Source of the DNA: Hormoscilla sp. GUM202
GTDB lineage: Bacteria; Cyanobacteriota; Cyanobacteriia; Cyanobacteriales; Desertifilaceae
Direction: 5' to 3'
Assembly: GCA_005518205.2 (NCBI GenBank)
Contig: RFFC02000042.1
Coordinates: forward strand, 1-56,660
Length of the DNA: 56,660 nt
The stretch's first letter is position 1; every line of letters starts with the position of its first letter. The translations under genes and the position numbers were made by a program. This document shows positions 17,220 to 24,360 of the stretch, one piece after another. Under the pieces are notes generated by a model that worked only from the letters and a program-made list of their open reading frames with translations, did no database searches and had not been told where the DNA came from.

Positions 17220-17323
17220 TAAGTACATGGACAAAATTAATTTCACACACTCTCTCGCGCTAGTCTCCATATCCGGAGCATGTCGCCCATGGCTATGTGC
17301 AATTATTTTTGTCTAACTACTTA
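17220..17323. mobile_element. 104-bp MITE, copy 1
   Basis: The ends are inverted: taagtacatggacaaaa at the left pairs with ttttgtctaactactta at the right, over ~23 bp with a few mismatches. A second copy at 22560-22663 has the same length and differs at two positions. The interior has no reading frame, so it must be moved by a transposase in trans; the parent element is not in this window. Confidence 0.8.
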
Positions 17324-17458
17324 GATGAGTTGACCCCCCGGCCTTCGCAGCGGCGCGACGTTAGGAGCGCTAGCAATCTCCGGCTGGACGACGACACAAG
17401 CAAATATATGTAGGGGCGAATGTCACTGACTGAAGTCCAAAAAATCCTATTTGTCATT

Positions 17459-18127
17459 ATGCTCTATCTGAGAAACCTAGTTTATCACCCCGCTGCAAGT
17501 CCCACCGCGATCTTGAAGTCGATCTACCTGGAGTTAAGTCCCCAACAATTGGGACTAATTATCGGACCGAGTGGCTCTGGCAAAACCACCTTAATGGAAA
17601 TTTTAGCAGGGTTGGCCACCCAAACCGCTGGTCAAATCAAATGGCGCGATCGGCAACTCACCCCCGAAGAATTGCAACAGCTAGCAGGATTGGTATTTCA
17701 GTTTCCAGAGCGGCATTTCTGTGGAAGTACCATTTTAGAAGAATTGCGCCTCGGTCATCCCGAGTTAGGGTACGAGCGAGTTCGCCAAGCTCTAGCGGAA
17801 GTGGGACTGGAAGATATACCTCTGCACCGTCCCCCCCACGCTCTCAGTGGCGGTCAGCAGCGACGCATCGCTCTGGCCGTGCAGCTAATTCGTCAGCCTC
17901 ATATCCTCATGTTGGATGAACCTACCGCTGGGTTGGACTTCTCTATCCGCCAGCAGTTGGTGAATCTCTTGGCCAGGCTGAAAAGTTCTTGGACTATGTT
18001 GATTGTGACTCACGATCCGAGTGAATTAGTCAGCATCGCCGACCGCTGTTGGAGCCTTAACCACGGCGAACTGCGCTCCGTGGAACCAGCAACTCTCACA
18101 GCCGCGCCGGAAGCTTGTTCCCCCTAG
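17459..18127 (+). CDS. ABC transporter ATP-binding protein (ECF/CbiO-like)
   Basis: 222 residues with the full ATPase motif set: Walker A GPSGSGKTT, Q-loop VFQFPERHF, signature LSGGQQRR, Walker B ILMLDEPTAG and switch His in IVTHD. The Q-loop wording FQFPE is typical of the energy-coupling-factor/CbiO type. No membrane partner is adjacent, so the substrate is unknown. ATG 17459 is used since the domain starts at once (MLYLRNLVYHP); an upstream GTG/ATG frame from 17420 is less likely. Confidence 0.85.
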   Translation: MLYLRNLVYHPAASPTAILKSIYLELSPQQLGLIIGPSGSGKTTLMEILAGLATQTAGQIKWRDRQLTPEELQQLAGLVFQFPERHFCGSTILEELRLGHPELGYERVRQALAEVGLEDIPLHRPPHALSGGQQRRIALAVQLIRQPHILMLDEPTAGLDFSIRQQLVNLLARLKSSWTMLIVTHDPSELVSIADRCWSLNHGELRSVEPATLTAAPEACSP

Positions 18128-18138
18128 GCGCGAAGCGC

Positions 18139-18258
18139 CCCCGAAGCACTAAAGTGCTTACTACGAACCCCCGAAGCACTTTGGTGCTTACTACGAACCC
18201 CCGAAGCACTAAAGTGCTTACTACGAACCCCCGAAGCACTAAAGTGCTTACTACTAAC
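18139..18258. repeat. 30-bp tandem repeat (4 units) before rsmG
   Basis: Four exact 30-bp periods, each with the palindrome aagcactaaagtgctt (one unit has aagcactttggtgctt) followed by actacgaac. It fills the gap between the ABC gene and rsmG. A related motif, gtagtaagcgctttagcgctt, lies at 38698-38720. The unit is known to me as a common dispersed motif in filamentous cyanobacteria. Confidence 0.9.
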
Positions 18259-18282
18259 GGAACGACGAACCTTACTAAGAAC

Positions 18283-18981
18283 ATGACAGAACCGCATCCA
18301 CCGCAAGTGCTGCCCCAGATGACCGATGTTTGGCAGCAAACTCTCCATTGGCAACCTACTGCTACACAACAACAACTGTTTCAATCCCTTTATCAACTGA
18401 TTCTGACCGGTAATGCTAAACTCAATTTAACTCGCATTACCGACCCGATCGCCTTTTGGGAGAAGCACCTCTGGGATTCTTTGCGGCCCATCGCCCCTCT
18501 GTTAACCGATGATGCCGGAACTCCTAATAATGCACGGATGATCGATATTGGTACGGGTGCGGGGTTTCCGGGGTTGCCAGTGGCGATCGCCCTTACTCAC
18601 TCCTCAGTCACCCTCCTCGATGCCACCGGCAAAAAGATTGCATTTCTGCAAACCCTCTTAGCACAGATGGCCATCGATAATGCCACCACTGCGATCGGCA
18701 GAGCCGAAACAATTGGTCAACAACCCCGGGATCGAGCAAAATACGACTTTGCTCTTCTGCGTGCTGTAGCAACGGCTACCGTTTGTCTAGAATATGCCCT
18801 GCCATTTCTCAAAGTTGGCGGTTTAGCCATTCTCTATCGGGGTCACTGGACGCCGGCAGAAGCAGAGGCTTTGGCTGGCACCGCTGAAGCTTTAGGTGCC
18901 TGCATTGAGTCTACTGTTACCTTTACTACTCCCATCAGTCACGCCACCCGCCACTGCCTCTATGTACGTAAGTGTGATTAA
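18283..18981 (+). CDS. rsmG: 16S rRNA (guanine-527-N7)-methyltransferase RsmG
   Basis: 232 residues. KLNLTRITDPIAFWEKHLWD and the SAM-binding motif IDIGTGAGFPGLPVAI, with VTLLDATGKKIAFLQ, are diagnostic of RsmG (GidB), which methylates G527 of 16S rRNA. ATG 18283 is chosen; the longer frame from 18115 is merely read through the 30-bp repeats. The last 50 bases of the gene are copied at 19966-20018 as part of the duplication that made the following small-gene cluster. Confidence 0.95.
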   Translation: MTEPHPPQVLPQMTDVWQQTLHWQPTATQQQLFQSLYQLILTGNAKLNLTRITDPIAFWEKHLWDSLRPIAPLLTDDAGTPNNARMIDIGTGAGFPGLPVAIALTHSSVTLLDATGKKIAFLQTLLAQMAIDNATTAIGRAETIGQQPRDRAKYDFALLRAVATATVCLEYALPFLKVGGLAILYRGHWTPAEAEALAGTAEALGACIESTVTFTTPISHATRHCLYVRKCD

Positions 18982-19030
18982 TGTCACTCCTGTTCCCGTG
19001 TCAAGTCACCCTAACAGAACTTTACAAGTT

Positions 19031-19046
19031 GTTACATTTGTTTACA
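19031..19046 (+). promoter_or_regulatory. HLR1-type site, copy A
   Basis: GTTACATTTGTTTACA matches the high-light regulatory element (two (G/T)TTACA hexamers 10 bp apart) that binds the response regulator RpaB in cyanobacteria. It sits ~25 bp before the truncated small gene at 19072, inside a ~110-bp block repeated upstream of the next two genes. Confidence 0.65.
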
Positions 19047-19071
19047 GAAGTCAGAAGCAGGAGAAACAACC

Positions 19072-19143
19072 ATGTACACCACAACCAACGAAAACGGTAT
19101 CCTTAACAACTATCCCGTCGCTCCTCTAAGTATGCCAGGGTGA
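19072..19143 (+). pseudogene. Truncated ssl1498-like gene
   Basis: The leader and the first 18 codons (MYTTTNENGILNNYPVAP) are identical to the two following genes. The frame then jumps into the upstream leader of the next unit (LSMPG, stop), so the membrane segment is lost. The junction lies at a shared ctcc/cctctaag stretch, consistent with deletion between tandem copies. Confidence 0.8.
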
Positions 19144-19196
19144 TGAACATCACAAGCACTTCCGAGTCAAGTCACCCTAACAGAACTTTACAAGTT

Positions 19197-19212
19197 GTTA
19201 CATTTGTTTACA
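19197..19212 (+). promoter_or_regulatory. HLR1-type site, copy B
   Basis: The same 16 bases GTTACATTTGTTTACA, 25 bp before the ATG at 19238; GCAGGAGA serves as ribosome site between them. Confidence 0.65.
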
Positions 19213-19237
19213 GAAGTCAGAAGCAGGAGAAACAACC

Positions 19238-19408
19238 ATGTACACCACAACCAACGAAAACGGTATCCTTAACAACTATCCCGTCGCTCCGAAAATGTAC
19301 TATAGCTCCTATCCCGACGGGCTGCAACAACGCCGTTACCTGATGCAAGGCTTGCTAGCGACGACCTTCGTCGGTTCCTTGCTGTTGACGGCATTGGCCT
19401 GTAGCTAA
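19238..19408 (+). CDS. ssl1498-family light-harvesting-like small protein, copy B
   Basis: 56 residues: polar N-terminus MYTTTNENGILNNYPVAPKM, an YYSSYPDGLQQRRY segment, then one membrane helix (LMQGLLATTFVGSLLLTALACS). The pattern (LNN...P...Y...QQRRY + one helix) fits the cyanobacterial ssl1498 family, described as light-harvesting-like; I am fairly but not fully sure of this match. The HLR1 site upstream fits high-light control. Too short for most gene finders. Confidence 0.65.
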   Translation: MYTTTNENGILNNYPVAPKMYYSSYPDGLQQRRYLMQGLLATTFVGSLLLTALACS

Positions 19409-19487
19409 CTCCACCTCTAAGTATGCCAGGGTGATGAACATCACAAGCACTTCCGAGTCAAGTCACCCTAACAGAACTTTACAAGTT

Positions 19488-19503
19488 GTTACATTTGTTT
19501 ACA
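19488..19503 (+). promoter_or_regulatory. HLR1-type site, copy C
   Basis: Third identical GTTACATTTGTTTACA, 25 bp before the ATG at 19529. Confidence 0.65.
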
Positions 19504-19528
19504 GAAGTCAGAAGCAGGAGAAACAACC

Positions 19529-19699
19529 ATGTACACCACAACCAACGAAAACGGTATCCTTAACAACTATCCCGTCGCTCCGAAAATGTACTATAGCTCC
19601 TATCCCGACGGGCTGCAACAACGCCGTTACCTGATGCAAGGCTTGCTAGCGACGACCTTCGTCGGTTCCTTGCTGTTGACGGCATTAGTTATCAGCTAA
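19529..19699 (+). CDS. ssl1498-family light-harvesting-like small protein, copy C
   Basis: Same as copy B except for the last residues (TALVIS instead of TALACS). Only 37 bp separate it from the Psb35-like gene at 19737, so the two probably form a dicistronic unit under HLR1 site C. One membrane segment; thylakoid location inferred. Confidence 0.65.
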   Translation: MYTTTNENGILNNYPVAPKMYYSSYPDGLQQRRYLMQGLLATTFVGSLLLTALVIS

Positions 19700-19736
19700 C
19701 CCATTGGCATCGGACATAATTTCAAGGAGAAAAACT

Positions 19737-19961
19737 ATGATGACCATCGTAATTTCTGTATTGATCGTCGGTTGGCTTGCAGGCTCCATTATCGGTACTC
19801 AAGCCTACTTCCGGGGCGAACAGTCTAAGCCCATCCACGAACGGAACTGGAACTCTCAGGAATTTGAACAGCTAGCTAAGTCTGTCACGGGCACGGAGAC
19901 TGACTACAACCAACGTACCCCAGCCTACGGGATGGATGCTTATGCTAGCAACAACCTGTAG
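19737..19961 (+). CDS. Psb35-like small photosystem II-associated protein, copy 1
   Basis: 74 residues: a single N-terminal membrane helix (MTIVISVLIVGWLAGSIIG) and a conserved stretch TQAYFRGEQSKPIHERNW, then a soluble tail ending DAYASNNL. This matches what I know of Psb35 (ssl2148-like), a small photosystem II assembly/stability protein; assignment moderate. Starts ATGATG with AAGGAGA ribosome site. Nearly identical to the copy at 20111 (differences KS/SS and M/I, plus two residues at the end). Confidence 0.65.
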   Translation: MMTIVISVLIVGWLAGSIIGTQAYFRGEQSKPIHERNWNSQEFEQLAKSVTGTETDYNQRTPAYGMDAYASNNL

Positions 19962-20070
19962 AACTATACTCCCATCAGTCACGCCACCCGTCACTGACTC
20001 TATGTATGCAAGGGTGACAAACATCACAAACAGTTACCCGTTTAGTCACCCTGACATAACTTGAAAACTT

Positions 20071-20086
20071 GTTACATTTGTTTACA
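20071..20086 (+). promoter_or_regulatory. HLR1-type site, copy D
   Basis: GTTACATTTGTTTACA again, 25 bp before the second Psb35-like gene. The surrounding leader is similar to but clearly diverged from leaders A-C, so this appears to be the older promoter and A-C the recent expansions. Confidence 0.65.
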
Positions 20087-20110
20087 GAAGGCAGAACCAG
20101 GAGAAAAACA

Positions 20111-20341
20111 ATGATGACCATCGTAATTTCTGTATTGATCGTCGGTTGGCTTGCAGGCTCCATTATCGGTACTCAAGCCTACTTCCGGGGCGAACAGTCC
20201 AAGCCCATCCACGAACGGAACTGGAACTCTCAGGAATTTGAACAGCTGGCCTCCTCTGTCACAGGCACTGAGACCGACTACAACCAACGTACCCCTGCCT
20301 ACGGGATAGATGCTTATGCCAGCAACAACCTGTCGAACTAG
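20111..20341 (+). CDS. Psb35-like small photosystem II-associated protein, copy 2
   Basis: 76 residues with its own HLR1 site and CCAGGAG ribosome site. The upstream DNA (19966-20018) repeats the 3' end of rsmG, so this copy and its promoter show the ancestral arrangement rsmG - HLR1 - psb35, with the ssl1498-like units and copy 1 placed between. Membrane helix and KPIHERNW core unchanged. Confidence 0.65.
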   Translation: MMTIVISVLIVGWLAGSIIGTQAYFRGEQSKPIHERNWNSQEFEQLASSVTGTETDYNQRTPAYGIDAYASNNLSN

Positions 20342-21055
20342 AGTATCCGTCAAGTATTCGGTAGGGTAGTGGGTCACAAGTAGTGATGTTAGCACAAGAA
20401 AGCTCAGACGGAGATCGCAATAGTGGCATCCAACGGCAAGTCAAATAACGATATTTCAGGCATTGACGTCCCAGCCGAAAAATTGAAAATGCCACATCCC
20501 CACACCTATTGGGACAGACTAGCCATCACATCACTACATGTTTATCACTACCTTCGGTAGAAACCGGGTTTAGCCTGCGGTTAAGACGATGTCCAGCCCT
20601 ACAAAAACCCGGTGACCGTGAGCCCGACTTATCAAGTCAAAAGTTAAAAAAAATTAAATATAGTTTGGCTTTTGACCTTTAACCTGAGAAAGGAGACGGT
20701 ACTTGATTTTCATATTTTATACTTCATAGCTTGTGCGTGACTGTTAAGTTACGTGCTTGACTTTTATTTTTTAGTATCAGTGGTTACAACTGGGGTGGTC
20801 ATAAGTAGTTGATAGCCAGGTACATCTGGTGATACATGTATATAGCCCGCGCAGCCCCTGCGCAGCGGAGGGGGCGTTACCCGGGGAGCTGGGGCTTTGT
20901 TCATGTAGCCGGGCCCTTTAGGGTTCGGGCGGCGAGGTCTCCTACCAACAGGTTTTGACCACACCCGTTTACAACAACCCATCGACCGGTTTTCGGGTCT
21001 CGATAGGTTGTGAAGGGGTTGGGTTTTAATGGTGCGCTGCAAGTTTTAGCCATTT
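20342..21055. other. Gene-free stretch with dispersed repeats
   Basis: No convincing gene; a 45-codon GTG frame at 20423-20560 is weak. 20846-20935 holds the agcccgcgcag / gttacccggggagctgg / ccctttagggttcggg repeat group. 20940-20966 carries taccaacaggttttgacc, whose complement recurs near 56185. Confidence 0.6.
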
Positions 21056-21063
21056 CATTGTCC

Positions 21064-22480
21064 GGCTCTTCGGTACTTGAGTTGCTAAACTATCAGATAA
21101 ACACTCGTTTGCATTGAGCTAAAATTGTTACTAAATAATAGTAAAACTATTGCGGGGCTTGACTTGTAGCAGTTTTTATGCTTTAATTAAATTACGTACA
21201 GCATTGTTTAGTGAGGTAAAATTTATTATGGCTTCCAATGCACAACTAAAACTACTCACAGATTTTCTGAATATCCCGGATGTTAAAGTTACTCATTTCA
21301 AACAGGATCCATCTCTAGGAATAATCCTCTCCATATCTAGTTTAAATTCTGAAGTAACTTGCCCTCACTGCGGTCAAAAGAGTCATAAACTTCACCACAA
21401 TTATTCACATCTCATTAAAGACTTGCCTATGCATGGTCAAAATGTTTATTTACAGGTCAATAAACGACAAATGAAATGTGAAAAATGTTTGACAACTTTT
21501 AGTGAGCCTTTGGAGTTTTGTGAACCAAAACGCAACTATACTAAAAGACTTGCCGACGATATATTGAGTCAGGTCAAACATAGTAATATTAAAAGTGTTG
21601 CTGAAAGAACCGGGGTAAGTGAATCAGAAATTGAAACTATGTTAAAGGATTTAAGAAAAAGTTTGGTAGGTCAAAAACCTCAAGATTTAAAAAGATTGGG
21701 CATTGATGAAATTAGTCTGAGAAAAGGGCAAGGTAATTATTGTGCAGTATTAGTAGATTTGGACAATAGTCAACTTCTAGCTTTAGTCCCCGATCGCACC
21801 CAATCAGCCATTAAAAAAGTGTTGATGTCTTGGGGAATAGACGTGTTATCAGGCATAGAAGAGGTAAGTATTGATTTATGGCGTCCTTATAAAAGTTTGG
21901 TAGAAAAATTAATGCCTAATGGGTCGGTTGTCGCTGATAGATTTCATGTAATGCACCAGGTTCAAGAAGAATTAGACAATAGTCGTAAGCAAGCAAAAAA
22001 AGAAGTCAATAACATGAAAGACTCGGAGAAAAAAACTGCAAAAATTCAAGCAATTACACACGGGAAATATGTCCTTCTTGCTAATTCAGATAATTTAACG
22101 GAAGCTCAAAAAAGGAAATTAGAAGAAATCAATAAAGAATTTCCTAAGCTGCAAAAAATGCATGGATTAAAAGAGCAACTTAGAGAAATATTTGAGAATG
22201 ACATAAATTGGTTTGATGGTTTATTGGATTTAGCAGAATGGTTGAAAAAATCAGCAGATTTGTTTCCAAAAAGTCAAGGGACAATCCGTCGCTGGTTAGT
22301 GGAGATAACAGCATATTTTGAGCAAAGAACAACTAATGGTATCGTCGAAGGAATTAACCAAAAAATTAAGTTAGTTAAACGGTGCGGATTTGGTTTTCGT
22401 AACATAGACAATTTTGAGCTAAGATGTTTATTAGCTTTTCAAGATTAGCAATAGTTTAGCAAACCAAGTACCGAAGAGCC
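21064..22480 (+). mobile_element. Complete ISL3-family insertion sequence (1417 bp)
   Basis: Terminal inverted repeats of 30 bp begin ggctcttcggtacttg at both ends (28 of 30 positions match), and the element is flanked by a perfect 8-bp target duplication, CATTGTCC (21056-21063 and 22481-22488). An 8-bp duplication is the ISL3 norm. It encloses one intact transposase gene, so it looks recent and possibly active. Confidence 0.95.
21228..22448 (+). CDS. ISL3-family transposase
   Basis: 406 residues. N-terminal zinc finger CPHCGQKSHKLHH and CEKCLTTF, then a DDE catalytic core: LGIDEISLRKG, VSIDLWRPYKS, VADRFHVMHQV and the distal Glu in TNGIVEGINQKIKLVKRCGFG, all classic for ISL3. ATG 21228 is used because the zinc-finger region follows directly. 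Intact from end to end. Confidence 0.95.
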   Translation: MASNAQLKLLTDFLNIPDVKVTHFKQDPSLGIILSISSLNSEVTCPHCGQKSHKLHHNYSHLIKDLPMHGQNVYLQVNKRQMKCEKCLTTFSEPLEFCEPKRNYTKRLADDILSQVKHSNIKSVAERTGVSESEIETMLKDLRKSLVGQKPQDLKRLGIDEISLRKGQGNYCAVLVDLDNSQLLALVPDRTQSAIKKVLMSWGIDVLSGIEEVSIDLWRPYKSLVEKLMPNGSVVADRFHVMHQVQEELDNSRKQAKKEVNNMKDSEKKTAKIQAITHGKYVLLANSDNLTEAQKRKLEEINKEFPKLQKMHGLKEQLREIFENDINWFDGLLDLAEWLKKSADLFPKSQGTIRRWLVEITAYFEQRTTNGIVEGINQKIKLVKRCGFGFRNIDNFELRCLLAFQD

Positions 22481-22559
22481 CATTGTCCTTTTCTTTCATA
22501 GATCTTGATTCCTGTTGCGGCAAGTTAATTTACAATTACCACAAGTCCATTGGGTTGTG

Positions 22560-22663
22560 TAAGTACATGGACAAAATTAATTTCACACACACTCTCGCGC
22601 TAGTCTCCATATTCGGAGCATGTCGCCCATGGCTATGTGCAATTATTTTTGTCTAACTACTTA
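22560..22663. mobile_element. 104-bp MITE, copy 2
   Basis: Same length as the copy at 17220, 102 of 104 positions identical, same inverted ends. It lies 80 bp beyond the ISL3 element, but the ends differ from that IS, so it is not mobilised by it. Confidence 0.8.
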
Positions 22664-22685
22664 TATTGGTGATACCCTCCACCGC

Positions 22686-22775
22686 TTCGATGTCTTCGGA
22701 GAGCTCGATGTCCCCGGGGATCGCTCTTGCGCACTACCTGGGGGACATCGTATTCGCACTACTCCGAAGACATCG
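22686..22775. repeat. Nested palindrome
   Basis: cgatgtcttcggag ... ctccgaagacatcg on the outside and cgatgtcccc ... gggggacatcg inside. A shorter relative at 46895-46932 (gatgtctccggag ... ctccggagacatc) interrupts a dehydrogenase remnant. The rest of 22481-23180 is gene-free apart from the NRPS scrap. Confidence 0.75.
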
Positions 22776-23044
22776 CCGGATGACTCATAGTTGCTCAACA
22801 ATTTCTCTCCAATAAAGTATAGGGTTATTCTGGCAGATTTCCTCATCGCTGGTAACAGCGCTTTTTTTTCATATCTAGCCTTTTTAAGTCAAATTCCCTC
22901 ACTACATTGTAGATATGAGAAAACTGCTCGGCGATCGCCTGATAGGACCAAAGGTATGAATTATCTCATCTCATATTGCTCTTGGCTTGGGGTTCGATCA
23001 TCTAGATTGAATAATACAACCGCTCGCAAAATAATCGAAACCGC

Positions 23045-23118
23045 GCTGGTGGGGGTTACGTACCTCTGGATCCCGCCTATCCCCAAGAACGTTTGACCTA
23101 CATGTTGGAGGAGATTGT
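23045..23118 (+). pseudogene. Scrap of an NRPS adenylation domain
   Basis: One frame reads AGGGYVPLDPAYPQERLTYM followed by LEE, the A2/A3 core of peptide-synthetase adenylation domains (KAGGAYVPLDPxYPxERL). Nothing else of the enzyme remains, so it is a relic of a larger gene. Confidence 0.6.
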
Positions 23119-23184
23119 CACGATATCGGTGCGGCCTTTCCTCCAGATATACTGTCGGGACTCCCTCATCCTTGGTTGCTTATA

Positions 23185-24207
23185 CAGCATTTATCATAAA
23201 GATGAGGTACAATAGTGAGGTCAGCAGTAGAACCCTCGAAAACCATGAAGCCCTATTCAGTCGATCTCCGCCAGAAAATTATAGAAACCTATGAAAATGA
23301 GGAGATATCACAAAGACAACTAGCCAAAAGATTCCGAGTAGCATTCAGTTTCGTTATCAAAATTCTCAAGCAGTACCGGTCCACTGGCAACTTGAAGCCG
23401 GGTATTAGCACCGGTCGTCCCCTCAAGCTCAACCAGTCCCAACAGGAAAAGCTCAAAGTTTTAGTAGAGGAAAATAATGATTGGACATTGTCAGAATATC
23501 AGTCAGAATTAGAAAAACAGACGGAGGTAAAAGTCAGCCGTTCCACAATAGACAGAATGATTAAACGGTCGGGATTGACCGTAAAAAAAAAGGCATTACA
23601 TCCGACGGAAAAGAGAAGTTCTCGAGTTCAGCAGTTAAGGTTAGACTACTGGAAAGAGATAGAAGGAATTGAGCCTACTGACCTCATTTTTCTGGATGAA
23701 TCGGGCTGCAACCTGGCTTTAACACGGATGTATGCCCGCTCACAATGTGGTCTGAGAGCTTATGGAAGTAAACCCAGTAAGCGAGGACAAAATGTTTCAA
23801 TAGTTGGGGCAGTTAGTCTCAATGGGATAGTGAGTTCATTGAATATTTTAGGTGCTTATGATAGCTTAACATTTGAGGCATTTGTGATTCGACACTTAGT
23901 GCCAAAGCTGTGGAAAGGAGCTTGTGTTGTGATGGACAACTGTACAATTCATAAGGGAGATGTAATCCGACAAGCTATTGAAAAAGTGGGGGCGCGGTTA
24001 GTCTATCTTCCTCCTTATTCGCCAGACTTCTCTCCAATTGAAAATATTTGGTCAAAGCTGAAGAGTTATCTCAAGAAACTAGAAGCCAGAACCTATCGGG
24101 CCTTAGTAGATGGCATTCAGGAGGGCTTTGCTACCATCAACCTGCAAGATATCCACAACTGGTTCACCCACTGTTGCTACTGTACCTCACCATTTTGATA
24201 AATGCTA
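23185..24207 (+). mobile_element. IS630-family insertion sequence (~1023 bp)
   Basis: Inverted ends cagcatttatcat... and (complement) tagcatttatcaa..., continuing into GGTGAGGTACA-like inner arms, flanked on both sides by TA, the IS630 target. It encloses one intact transposase. Confidence 0.85.
23245..24198 (+). CDS. IS630-family transposase
   Basis: 317 residues: N-terminal helix-turn-helix (YSVDLRQKIIETYEN, SQRQLAKRF) and DDE core: FLDESGCNL, VVMDNCTIHKG and YLPPYSPDFSPIENIWSKLK, the signature of IS630/Tc1-type enzymes. ATG 23245. In these elements a single frame normally makes the whole enzyme; here it is uninterrupted. Confidence 0.95.
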   Translation: MKPYSVDLRQKIIETYENEEISQRQLAKRFRVAFSFVIKILKQYRSTGNLKPGISTGRPLKLNQSQQEKLKVLVEENNDWTLSEYQSELEKQTEVKVSRSTIDRMIKRSGLTVKKKALHPTEKRSSRVQQLRLDYWKEIEGIEPTDLIFLDESGCNLALTRMYARSQCGLRAYGSKPSKRGQNVSIVGAVSLNGIVSSLNILGAYDSLTFEAFVIRHLVPKLWKGACVVMDNCTIHKGDVIRQAIEKVGARLVYLPPYSPDFSPIENIWSKLKSYLKKLEARTYRALVDGIQEGFATINLQDIHNWFTHCCYCTSPF

Positions 24208-24360
24208 TAGAAGATGCCCACATTAATCTAGCATAAAAAAATAAAAAAAAATAAAAATATATCAGAGACTACAAAAAAGTCTAAGCGGATAGTCTAGTCT
24301 TGAGTAAGTCGGAAATATGCTGATAATCGGGCTGGTATTACACCAGCACCTCAAAAATCA

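Noticed and set aside
18139-18258. Possible CRISPR array or coding repeats (STKVLTTNPR)
   Set aside because: 30-bp units are direct tandem copies without spacers; the apparent coding is read-through upstream of the rsmG start.
20423-20560. 45-codon GTG frame after the Psb35-like gene
   Set aside because: No ribosome site, no recognisable motif, and no similarity to neighbours.
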